This document shows positions 8,794 to 16,110 of a stretch of DNA of 64,000 nucleotides, piece after piece. The stretch is from JAAYCT01 sp964499575 (lineage in GTDB: Bacteria; Bacillota; Clostridia; Saccharofermentanales; Saccharofermentanaceae), in the NCBI GenBank assembly GCA_964499575.1, contig CAZCLK010000006.1, positions 1 through 64,000 on the forward strand, written 5' to 3'. The translations under genes and the position numbers were made by a program. Each line of letters starts with the position of its first letter. Position 1 is the stretch's first letter. The notes under the pieces are model-generated. The model searched no databases and was not told the DNA's origin. It saw nothing but the letters and a program-made list of their open reading frames with translations.

Positions 8794-8832
8794 TAAAAAA
8801 AGGGCGTATGCCCTTTTTTTATTGGTGGAGGC
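8783..8832 (-). terminator. Perfect 23-bp palindrome: tmRNA terminator overlapping the tmRNA 3' end
   Basis: The arms 8783-8805 and 8810-8832 are exact inverted copies around gtat. The inner part (A7-gggc/gccc-T7) is a classical bidirectional rho-independent terminator. The outer part repeats the tmRNA acceptor tail (ggtggaggc) in inverse, so the CCA end of tmRNA lies inside the palindrome. The length and perfection of the stem exceed what termination needs. Confidence 0.85.
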
Positions 8833-9204
8833 GAGGAGAGTCGAACTCCTGTCCGAAATCATATCCTCCGAAGCATCTCCGGGTGCAGTCAGTGTTCAGA
8901 GTATTCCCCTCGTCGCCAAGCCCGCTGACAGGCCGACGCGTCCGGTAGCTTCATATGTACATCGCGCGGTCAAAGCTTTTCGCGCGGCGTTTACCTATTT
9001 AACCTGCCGACAGGTAAGGTCTGCTGTCTGACACCCCGAACCCGCCCAGCAGATCGGGCGGAGGGATGCGTGGCCGGATTAAGCGGCTACGAGTTGTGTT
9101 TTAGGTGTTGCAATTACTTGCGTTCCCGTTTTTTAGAGAGGCCAACGAGAATCCTCTACCCGCTTCTTCGGTTCCAACAACCCCGTCGAAACCATTACGC
9201 CCCC
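8823..9204 (-). ncRNA. ssrA: Transfer-messenger RNA (tmRNA, ssrA), 382 nt
   Basis: Rescues stalled ribosomes by trans-translation with SmpB. On the minus strand the 5' end reads GGGGGCGTAATGGTTTCGAC and the 3' end ...TTTCGGACAGGAGTTCGACTCTCCTCGCCTCCACCA (shown in part: T-arm stem aggag/ctcct with loop ttcgact). The acceptor stem GGGGGCG/CGCCTCC pairs over seven bases with one G-U, and CCA is encoded. The middle holds a 10-codon tag reading frame ending in a stop codon, followed by the region expected to fold into pseudoknots. It is a one-piece tmRNA. An own promoter lies upstream at 9255-9227 and a terminator covers its 3' end. Confidence 0.95.
9079..9111 (-). other. tmRNA tag reading frame (predicted ATPKTQLVAA)
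   Basis: Resume codon GCA at 9111 follows TAATT, comparable in position to the bases before the resume codon in other tmRNAs. The frame encodes Ala-Thr-Pro-Lys-Thr-Gln-Leu-Val-Ala-Ala and ends with TAA at 9079. The LVAA end fits the ClpXP-type degradation signal (usually LAA). The resume codon is inferred by comparison, so the first one or two residues could be wrong. The remaining frame is fixed by the hydrophobic-Ala-Ala-stop end. Confidence 0.7.
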
Positions 9205-9226
9205 ATGCTCGATGAGGGGCAGATGT

Positions 9227-9255
9227 ATTATGACAGATTTTATTTTTTGGTTCAA
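9227..9255 (-). promoter_or_regulatory. Promoter of tmRNA
   Basis: Minus strand TTGAAC (9255-9250), 17-base spacer, CATAAT (9232-9227). The expected start is about 15 bases before the mature 5' end at 9204, consistent with later RNase P trimming. Confidence 0.65.
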
Positions 9256-9336
9256 GAGGGTCTGCTGTGACGCTTTTCGAAAATCAGGATGATTTCGTTC
9301 AACGCGAAACGGTTTTTCAAAAATTGACAATTCGTT

Positions 9337-9365
9337 TAATTTCTTCGCGATATTTGCTATATAAT
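9337..9365 (+). promoter_or_regulatory. Candidate promoter of the GH3 gene
   Basis: A perfect TATAAT at 9360-9365 lies 38 bases before the chosen start. The -35 box at 17 bases is poor (TAATTT); a TTGACA at 9324 is too far upstream to pair with it. No clear catabolite-response site is visible. Confidence 0.35.
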
Positions 9366-9403
9366 GATAAACGTGTAGTACAAAAAAGGTGGGTGTATTG
9401 AGC

Positions 9404-11836
9404 ATGGAAACCAAGCGTATGGCCGAAGTCGGCGACCTTTCGCTCGAACAGAAGGCTTCTTTATGCTCCGGACTGGATTTCTGGAGGACGAAGCCGGTCA
9501 GTTCTTTGGATATTCCGGGCATCATGGTTTCCGACGGTCCGCACGGGCTCCGGAAGCAGGATTCGGAGGAAGGCAGAAAAGGTCTGGGAACCAGTCGCCC
9601 GGCGACGTGTTTTCCGCCCGCGTGTACTTCGGCTTGTTCGTTTGACGTGAAACTGATGCGCCAGATCGGAGAAGCGATCGGCGACGAGGCCAGGGAGCAG
9701 GATTGCGCCGTGGTCCTGGGGCCGGCGGTGAATATCAAAAGATCTCCTTTATGCGGGCGCAATTTTGAGTATATTTCCGAGGATCCGCATTTGGCCGGAG
9801 AGATGGCGGCGGCGTTTATCAAGGGCGTTCAAAGCAAAGGCGTCGGTACCTCGATCAAGCATTTTGCCGCAAACAATCAGGAGACATCACGGTTTATTTG
9901 TGATTCCCTGGTGGATGAACGTGCGCTTCGCGAGATCTATCTTTCCGGGTTTGAGACGGCGGTGAAACAGGGAAAACCATGGACCGTCATGTGCTCCTAT
10001 AATCCCGTGAACGGGGAATACGCATGCGAAAACAAGCACATACTGAATGATATTTTAAGAAATGAATGGGGATTCAAAGGCGTCACGATCACCGACTGGG
10101 GAGCGATGACGAATCGTGTCAACGCGCTCAAGGCCGGTCTGGATCTGGAAATGCCGGGGCCGGCGACCGAGAATGACCGGAGTATCATCGAGGCCTGTAA
10201 GAGCGGGGCGCTTTCCGAAGAGAAATTGAACGAGAGCGTCCAGCGGATGCTGACGTTGATCGGAAATGCGCAGAAGCGGCCGCGTCCGCCCAAGATTCCG
10301 TACGAAGAGAACCGCAATCTCGCGCGCAGAGCCGCGTTGGAGTCCGCTGTGCTTTTGAAGAACGACGGCATGCTTCCCATCCGTAAGAGTACGGGCATTG
10401 CCTTGATCGGAGCGTTTGTCAAGGAGACGCGTTTTCAGGGCGGCGGCAGTTCAAGAATCCGGCCGACAGCGGTACGGCATGCTTATGAGGGCTTTGAAGA
10501 GAGCGGCGGAAATTTCGAGTACGAGGACGGCTACGGCTTCGAAGGGGACGGCACCGATCTGCTGAAGAAATCGGCGGCGATCCGCCTGGCGGAACGGAAG
10601 GACGCGGTTGTCATATTTGCCGGACTGCCCGAAGAATACGAATCGGAGGGCTTCGACCGGATGCATATGAACCTGCCCGCGGGTCAGAACGCATTGATCG
10701 AAGAAGTGGCGGCGGCCAATCCCAACGTCACGGTCGTCCTTTATACCGGGTCTGCTGTGGCGATGCCCTGGATCAACAAGGTCCGCGCGGTCCTTTTGGC
10801 TTATTTGCCGGGGCAGGAGGGGGCTTCGGCGATTCCGTCGCTACTGTACGCAGATGCGGTTCCTTCCGGAAAATTAGCCGAGACCTTCCCGCTTTCGATC
10901 GAAGATACGCCCTGCCACTCCTATTACGGGACCCGCAGATATGTGGAATACCGCGAGAGCATTTTCGTCGGGTATCGGTACTATGACGCATCCAGAACGA
11001 AGGTCTTATTCCCCTTCGGGCACGGACTGTCCTATAGTGCGTTTGAATACGGTAATTTGGTAATCAGCAGTCAGAAGGTGACGGACACGGACACGCTTAA
11101 GGTCTCGGTCGACATTAGGAACTGCGGTGAATACGATGCTTCCGAGGTGGTTCAGATCTACGTTTCCGCTCCGAAGTCCAAACTCTATAAACCCGTACGC
11201 GAACTGAGGGCCTTCGACAAGGTATTCATCCCGAAAGGCAAGACCAAGACGGTTACGTTTTTACTGCACGGAAGGGACTTTTCTTTTTATAACGTGGACC
11301 TGCCCGGCTGGCAGATCGAGACCGGTATTTATGATATTCAGGTCGGAGCATCGTCGCAGGATATACGCCTGACCGGCAAGGTTTCGGCGCTGTCCGTCGG
11401 CAAGCGCGCTACGGTCCCGGACTATACGGCGGTCGCGCCGTCTTATTACAGTGTACCCGCCAACGGGATACCGATTCCGCGGGTTCAGTTCGAAAAAATT
11501 TATGGGAAACCGATCACAACGCCCGAGAATCCCAAAAGAGGAAAGCACACCCTCAACTCCACCATTTCGGAAATATGCGATACGCGTTTCGGCGCGGGGC
11601 TTGCGTGGTTTCTCCGGAGGTCCATCATGAAGCAGTACCGGAAAGATCCGCGTGAGGATCAGATCCGCATGATGGAAGCAATGACGGACGATATGCCCCT
11701 GCGCGGTGTCGTCAATCTCGGAAGCGGTTCCGTGACGTTGGCGTTTTTCGACGGAGCGGTTGATGTCATGAACGGGCATCCCTTCAAGGGGATCAAAAAG
11801 ATGATCCTCGCGCGGAAAGAATCCAAGAACACCTGA
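9404..11836 (+). CDS. Glycoside hydrolase family 3 beta-glucosidase-type enzyme
   Basis: Predicted cytoplasmic hydrolysis of beta-linked oligosaccharides (no signal peptide). Domain order: (beta/alpha)8 barrel about residues 15-300 with GIMVSDGPHG, GPAVNIKRSP, SEDPHLAGEMA, the substrate-binding KHFAANNQE and TVMCSYNPVNG, and the nucleophile Asp in VTITDWGA near residue 235; alpha/beta sandwich about 320-560 with GGGSSRI; FN3-like domain about 590-670; and a further C-terminal 110 residues (DTRFGAGLAWFLRRSI onward) seen in many Clostridia GH3s. ATG 9404 was chosen because aaaggtggg lies ten bases upstream; in-frame GTG 9389 and TTG 9398 are alternatives. About 810 residues. Exact substrate (glucoside, xyloside) is not readable. 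Confidence 0.92.
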   Translation: METKRMAEVGDLSLEQKASLCSGLDFWRTKPVSSLDIPGIMVSDGPHGLRKQDSEEGRKGLGTSRPATCFPPACTSACSFDVKLMRQIGEAIGDEAREQDCAVVLGPAVNIKRSPLCGRNFEYISEDPHLAGEMAAAFIKGVQSKGVGTSIKHFAANNQETSRFICDSLVDERALREIYLSGFETAVKQGKPWTVMCSYNPVNGEYACENKHILNDILRNEWGFKGVTITDWGAMTNRVNALKAGLDLEMPGPATENDRSIIEACKSGALSEEKLNESVQRMLTLIGNAQKRPRPPKIPYEENRNLARRAALESAVLLKNDGMLPIRKSTGIALIGAFVKETRFQGGGSSRIRPTAVRHAYEGFEESGGNFEYEDGYGFEGDGTDLLKKSAAIRLAERKDAVVIFAGLPEEYESEGFDRMHMNLPAGQNALIEEVAAANPNVTVVLYTGSAVAMPWINKVRAVLLAYLPGQEGASAIPSLLYADAVPSGKLAETFPLSIEDTPCHSYYGTRRYVEYRESIFVGYRYYDASRTKVLFPFGHGLSYSAFEYGNLVISSQKVTDTDTLKVSVDIRNCGEYDASEVVQIYVSAPKSKLYKPVRELRAFDKVFIPKGKTKTVTFLLHGRDFSFYNVDLPGWQIETGIYDIQVGASSQDIRLTGKVSALSVGKRATVPDYTAVAPSYYSVPANGIPIPRVQFEKIYGKPITTPENPKRGKHTLNSTISEICDTRFGAGLAWFLRRSIMKQYRKDPREDQIRMMEAMTDDMPLRGVVNLGSGSVTLAFFDGAVDVMNGHPFKGIKKMILARKESKNT

Positions 11837-11874
11837 ATACTCAAACAGTATGAGTTTAAAGCCGAAGGATCCCG

Positions 11875-11901
11875 AAAAGCGCCGTCATAGACGGCGCTTT
11901 T
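11875..11901 (+). terminator. Terminator after the GH3 gene
   Basis: Perfect 12-bp inverted repeat aaaagcgccgtc/gacggcgctttt with a 3-base loop, 38 bases after the GH3 stop. The T run is only four long, but the symmetrical A4/T4 tails suit termination on either strand. Confidence 0.7.
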
Positions 11902-11964
11902 GAGTGAACAGAACGAATATGTGACGAATAGTGTACAATTTATGAACAAAATGTAACTAAACAG

Positions 11965-11993
11965 TTGCCAAACTATAAACAGGGTGCTATAAT
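11965..11993 (+). promoter_or_regulatory. Promoter of the FN3-repeat lipoprotein
   Basis: TTGCCA, 17-base spacer, TATAAT. This is one of the best sigma-A matches in the window. Transcription would start near 12000, leaving a leader of about 100 bases. Confidence 0.75.
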
Positions 11994-12008
11994 GCAGATA
12001 AGAAACCA

Positions 12009-12042
12009 GGTAAGCCATCGGAAACGACCGGTGCAGTTTACC
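12009..12042 (+). promoter_or_regulatory. Two-tier hairpin in the leader of the FN3-repeat lipoprotein
   Basis: An outer stem ggtaa/ttacc encloses an inner stem catcgg/ccggtg with loop aaacga. It lies 57-90 bases before the start codon. It matches no riboswitch consensus I know; GEMM/c-di-GMP and ydaO were considered and do not fit. A regulatory role is a guess. Confidence 0.3.
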
Positions 12043-12098
12043 ATCCGGGACCTTATACGTACCCCCGTACAATGCCCCGAGGAAAGTGAGGTAGTCAG

Positions 12099-13430
12099 AT
12101 GAAAACGAAACGAACCCTTCTACTGGTCTTGATTTCTCTGGTTCTCGTCTCTTTGGTGCTTCCCGCGTGTCAGAAAAAATACTCGCGCGATGAGGAAGGA
12201 CTTCTTCAACTCCAATGCAACGCATCGGATATGGATGAGATCATCGACGATGTCGGGATGACAGAGGAAACGAAGCCGACGGAGACCGAACCTACGGAGA
12301 CCGAACCCGAGGAGACGGAGCCGGCAGAGACTACGGTCGAAGAGACAAAAGTAACGGAGGCCGAACCTGCGCCGACCGAACCTACGGCCACCCCGAAGCC
12401 GACCGCCAAGCCGACCGCGACCCCGAAACCGACAGCGGATCCGACCGGACATGTCGCCCCCTCGGTAACGGCTGTTGCTCAAGCAGACGGAGTTCTGGTG
12501 GCATGGAATAAGATCACCGCATCGGATTTCGAAGGATATAAGGTCGTTTACTCCGCGTCAAATCCGAACCCCAAATATCCGGATGACGGATACTACACAT
12601 ATATCACCGATCGCAATACAACCAGTTGTCTGGTAAAAAGTTCCAAAGTAGCCGCCGGTGATTACTATTTCAGCGTAACGGCCCTGTACAACGGCGCTAA
12701 GGTTGCCGGAAATGCGGTAAAGGCAACGATGCCTGCGTATGTGGCACCGACACCGGACGCAACCCGGGTAGCGCCTTCAGTATCCGCAACTCAAGGGACG
12801 AACTCCATAATCGTGTCCTGGGCGAAGATCGCCAATCCCGATCTTGTAGGTTATAAGGTGGTCGCTTCCATGTCCAACTCGCAGCCGAAGTACAGCGAGG
12901 ACGGATACTATGCATGGATTACCAATCCGGATTCCACGTCCTGTACGATCTATAACGGCGACGGTTACAACAACGGAGACATCAGTACATTCAGCGGCGG
13001 ACAGTACTACTACATCAGCGTCACGGCTGTGTACGGAGATGAATGGGAGAAGATCGCAGGAAATTCTCTGTTGGTGAGAATGCCCGGTGATCCGGCAGCG
13101 ACGCCGACCCCGATCCCGGTGGGTACTTATCCCACATCGACAGTATATACACCGACATCCGACGGGACAAACATAAATATCTCCTGGGCTAAAACAACAG
13201 ACCCGACTGGTTTTTGCTACTATAAAGTCGTGGTTTCCGAAAGTAACACGAATCCGGTGTACCCCGATGATGGTTATTGGGCAGCTATTGACGATTCAAA
13301 TACTACAGCCGCTTCCTTCAATCTGGCTGCAAAAGATGCCCTACCCAGAGATACTCTCTACATCAGGATCTCGACCGTCTATGACGGACAGATCTCCCAC
13401 GGGAACGTAGTGACCTACGTCGTTCCGTAA
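12099..13430 (+). CDS. Secreted lipoprotein with Thr/Glu-Pro linker and three FN3-like repeats
   Basis: 443 residues. Signal peptide with lipobox (LVLPAC, Cys near residue 25); residues about 55-120 are a Thr/Glu- then Pro/Lys/Thr-rich low-complexity stalk. Then come three tandem beta-sandwich repeats of about 95-105 residues (about 122-212, 223-330, 345-443). All three have W.K at strand B, (G)YKVV.S.SN..P.Y..DGY in the centre and a threonine/serine-rich turn (NTTSC, DSTSC, NTTAA), ending in YY.SVTAVY-like strands. This is the fibronectin type III pattern with an unusual conserved DDGY loop. It has its own promoter and a terminator, so it is monocistronic. Likely cell-surface binding or structural protein; ligand unknown. 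Confidence 0.8.
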   Translation: MKTKRTLLLVLISLVLVSLVLPACQKKYSRDEEGLLQLQCNASDMDEIIDDVGMTEETKPTETEPTETEPEETEPAETTVEETKVTEAEPAPTEPTATPKPTAKPTATPKPTADPTGHVAPSVTAVAQADGVLVAWNKITASDFEGYKVVYSASNPNPKYPDDGYYTYITDRNTTSCLVKSSKVAAGDYYFSVTALYNGAKVAGNAVKATMPAYVAPTPDATRVAPSVSATQGTNSIIVSWAKIANPDLVGYKVVASMSNSQPKYSEDGYYAWITNPDSTSCTIYNGDGYNNGDISTFSGGQYYYISVTAVYGDEWEKIAGNSLLVRMPGDPAATPTPIPVGTYPTSTVYTPTSDGTNINISWAKTTDPTGFCYYKVVVSESNTNPVYPDDGYWAAIDDSNTTAASFNLAAKDALPRDTLYIRISTVYDGQISHGNVVTYVVP

Positions 13431-13520
13431 CACTTCATTCACCATCCACGGATGGCCTTGTGACCGAAAATACCGCTCACGGAGAACGGCGTAAAATAAG
13501 TCACAAGCGTGCCCCCTCAT

Positions 13521-13557
13521 TGAACGGACGTGCCCCACGCGTCCGTTCATTTTTTTT
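13521..13557 (+). terminator. Terminator of the FN3-repeat lipoprotein
   Basis: 10-bp stem tgaacggacg/cgtccgttca with a 9-base loop, followed directly by eight or more T residues. It is 90 bases after the stop codon. Confidence 0.88.
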
Positions 13558-13602
13558 GCGCGGGAAAAGAAGATGAGTCATTATTATTTGACAATCAAAG
13601 CA

Positions 13603-13645
13603 TTTGTGCCAGATGCACAAAAATCAGCGGAATATTTCGCTGATT
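13603..13645 (+). promoter_or_regulatory. Two adjacent hairpins in the 356-bp gap before hppA
   Basis: The gap 13431-13786 holds no gene. It contains the upstream terminator, then two inverted repeats in a row: tttgtgc/gcacaaa (13603-13621) and aatcagcg/cgctgatt (13622-13645). A weak promoter-like TTGAAT..TATCTT follows near 13662-13689. The repeats may be operators or transcript hairpins; nothing in the sequence decides. Confidence 0.35.
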
Positions 13646-13786
13646 CGGACAATATTAACCGTTGAATTCGAACATTCTTGTGGTATCTTATTATATGGAC
13701 ATTCGAAAATGGGTGGATTTGTGCATTTCCAAGCGCTTTTGCCTGAATTCACGTCATTTTTAGATAATGAATAAGGAGTGTGAAAG

Positions 13787-15916
13787 ATGAACATCCCGAT
13801 TGAAGTTGCAGTCATTTTATGTGTTTCCGTGGCGGTGCTCGCTTTCCTGGTAGCGCTGTATTTCTTCTTCTGGGTGAAGAAGCAGCCTTCCTCGAACGCT
13901 GAGATCGCGCGGGTCGGAGGTTTTATCAATAAGGGCGCGAATACTTTCCTGAAAAAGGAGTATAAGCTTCTGGCTATTTTTGCCGGAGTCGCCGCCATTC
14001 TGATCCTTCTGTTTCTCCCGCATCCGATCTGGGGGGAAGAGACAGCCGACTGGTCTTGGAAAAGCAATGTATTCATGATGATCTCGTATATTTGCGGAAC
14101 GGTTTTATCGGCTCTTGCCGGTAAGGTCGGTATCACGGTCGCGACCATCGCGAACATGAAGGCTGCCGAAGCTGCGACGAAGGGTATTCGTCCTTCATTC
14201 CTCGCGGGCTTCAGAGGCGGCGCGGTCATGGGTATGGCCGTCGTCGGCACCAGCCTGATGGGTGTTTCGCTCGTCTATCTCTTGACCGGAGACGCCAGTT
14301 CCGTTCTCGGATTCTCCTTCGGTGCGTCGAGCCTGGCGCTTTTCGCGAAGGCGGGCGGCGGTATCTTCACCAAGACCGCCGATATCAGCGCGGACCTGGT
14401 CGGTAAGGTTGAGCTCGGGATCCCCGAGGACGACCCGCGTAACCCCGCTGTTATCGCGGATAACGTCGGCGATAACGTAGGCGACGTCGCCGGCATGGGC
14501 GCGGACCTTTTCGATTCACACGTCGCTTCGATCAGTGCGGCGTTGGTTATGGCTTTTGCATTGGACAAGGCGGAGCACAAGTTCGCCGTCATGGTATTTA
14601 TTTATGCCGCGCTCGGCCTTCTGTGTTCCGCGATCGGCGTGCTTCTCGCCCGCATGGGCAAGAAGGGCGGACCGACTCAGGCGCTCAACTTGAGCACCTA
14701 TGTTACGACGGCACTTTTTGCCGGCTTCACCGCATTGGCTTCCTTCCTGTTCTTTAATGATGAGACGGGATGGAGAATCTGGGGCGCGATGATGGTCGGT
14801 CTTTTCGTCGGAACCATCATCGGTATCGTCAGCGACTATTTCACCAACGACACCAAGCCGCCGGTCAAGTATGTCGCCGACGCCAGCAAGAGCGGACCGG
14901 CCTTTACGATCCTTTCCGGAACATCGTACGGCTTTTTAAGTATCTTTCCTCCGATGATCGGAATCGCGATCTCGGCTCTTGCCGCGTATAAGATCTGCGA
15001 ACCCATCATGAACAGCGCGGTTTCCGGAATGTTCGGTATCGCGATGGCCGCGGTCGGAATGCTTTCGATCGTCGGAATGGTCATCTCCAATGACGCGTAC
15101 GGTCCGATTGTCGACAACGCGCGCGGACTTGTTGAAATGGGCGGGCTCGGAGAAAAAGCTCTGGAGATCACCGATTCACTGGACAGCGCCGGAAACACCG
15201 TGAAGGCTGTTACCAAGGGCTTTGCCATCGGTGCCGCCGGACTCACGATCATCGCTTTATTGGGCGCGTTCATGTCTGAAGTAAACGACGCGGCGCAAGC
15301 CGCGATCGACGCGGGTAAAAAAGGCATCGAATTGATAACCGGGTTTGATGTCCTGAATCCCGTCGTCTTCTTCGGCCTTCTGGTCGGAGCCGCTGTTCCC
15401 GCCGTGTTCTCCGCGATGCTGATGCTCGGCGTAGACAGAAACGCCCAGAGAATGGTCGCCGAGATCCACAGACAATTTAAGACGATCGCCGGCCTCAAAG
15501 AAGGCAAGAAGGGCGTTGTTCCCGAATATGAGAAGTGCATCGATATCGCTACGACCGGTGCGCTGAAGGAATTGATCCCCGCCGGTTTGGTCGCGATCTT
15601 CGCGACGTTACTGGTCGGATTTGTCGGCGGCGTTCAGGCGGTCGGCGGATTCCTCGCGGGCAACATCGTCAGCGGGCTTGTTTTGGCTCTCTTTATGTCC
15701 AATGCCGGAGGCCTCTGGGATAATGCCAAGAAGTACATCGAATCCGGCAATAACGGCGGCAAGGGCTCGGATGCTCACAAGGCGGCTGTCGTCGGAGACA
15801 CCGTCGGTGATCCCTATAAGGATACCGCCGGACCTTCGATCAACACGCAGGTCACTGTTGTTTCGCTGGTCGCTTCCATTATGGCGACCCTGTTCCTCAC
15901 GTACAGCATTTTCTAA
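13787..15916 (+). CDS. hppA: Membrane-bound ion-translocating pyrophosphatase, K+-independent type
   Basis: Couples pyrophosphate hydrolysis to ion (H+ expected) export across the cytoplasmic membrane. 709 residues, about 16 membrane helices, matching the family (660-770). The PPi/Mg site is visible at about residues 210-245: DDPRNPAVIADNVGDNVGD, with Val where many homologues have Cys, then AGMGADLFDS. Later KAAVVGDTVGDPYKDTAGPS carries the second acidic motif. The determinant of potassium need reads GNTVKAVTKG: Lys473 and Thr476 take the places of the Ala and Gly/Ala found in K+-dependent enzymes, so a K+-independent enzyme is predicted. Start ATG 13787 follows aaggagtg. It is flanked by terminators and so is monocistronic. 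Confidence 0.95.
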   Translation: MNIPIEVAVILCVSVAVLAFLVALYFFFWVKKQPSSNAEIARVGGFINKGANTFLKKEYKLLAIFAGVAAILILLFLPHPIWGEETADWSWKSNVFMMISYICGTVLSALAGKVGITVATIANMKAAEAATKGIRPSFLAGFRGGAVMGMAVVGTSLMGVSLVYLLTGDASSVLGFSFGASSLALFAKAGGGIFTKTADISADLVGKVELGIPEDDPRNPAVIADNVGDNVGDVAGMGADLFDSHVASISAALVMAFALDKAEHKFAVMVFIYAALGLLCSAIGVLLARMGKKGGPTQALNLSTYVTTALFAGFTALASFLFFNDETGWRIWGAMMVGLFVGTIIGIVSDYFTNDTKPPVKYVADASKSGPAFTILSGTSYGFLSIFPPMIGIAISALAAYKICEPIMNSAVSGMFGIAMAAVGMLSIVGMVISNDAYGPIVDNARGLVEMGGLGEKALEITDSLDSAGNTVKAVTKGFAIGAAGLTIIALLGAFMSEVNDAAQAAIDAGKKGIELITGFDVLNPVVFFGLLVGAAVPAVFSAMLMLGVDRNAQRMVAEIHRQFKTIAGLKEGKKGVVPEYEKCIDIATTGALKELIPAGLVAIFATLLVGFVGGVQAVGGFLAGNIVSGLVLALFMSNAGGLWDNAKKYIESGNNGGKGSDAHKAAVVGDTVGDPYKDTAGPSINTQVTVVSLVASIMATLFLTYSIF

Positions 15917-15941
15917 ATATCGACTTCGTTTATTGACCTTG

Positions 15942-15976
15942 ACGGGGCGCTTTTACAGGGCGCCCCGTTTTTTTTT
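15942..15976 (+). terminator. Terminator of hppA
   Basis: 9-bp stem acggggcgc/gcgccccgt followed by nine T residues, 25 bases after the hppA stop. Confidence 0.9.
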
Positions 15977-16110
15977 GTCCTTTTTCGCTATAAGAGCGAT
16001 TCTTACTTTACAGTTGGAAAAGAACTGAAATCGGAATGACACATAGAAGGAAAGAAGCGGTGTTAAAATGTCCTTAGTTTTAGATGGACACTTGGATTGC
16101 GGAGGCCCCG

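Noticed and set aside
8583..8832. A tRNA gene or CRISPR array in the repeat region
   Set aside because: The repeats have CCA-like ends but no cloverleaf with anticodon arm, and there are only two units with different internal sequence, no regular spacers and no cas gene.
8636..9031. 131-codon plus-strand frame in the tmRNA region
   Set aside because: It overlaps the tmRNA and terminator palindrome, and codes for low-complexity residues without a ribosome site.
12000..12098. c-di-GMP (GEMM) or ydaO-type riboswitch in the lipoprotein leader
   Set aside because: The GAAA-like loop and two-tier stem are superficially similar, but the conserved GEMM and ydaO core sequences are absent.
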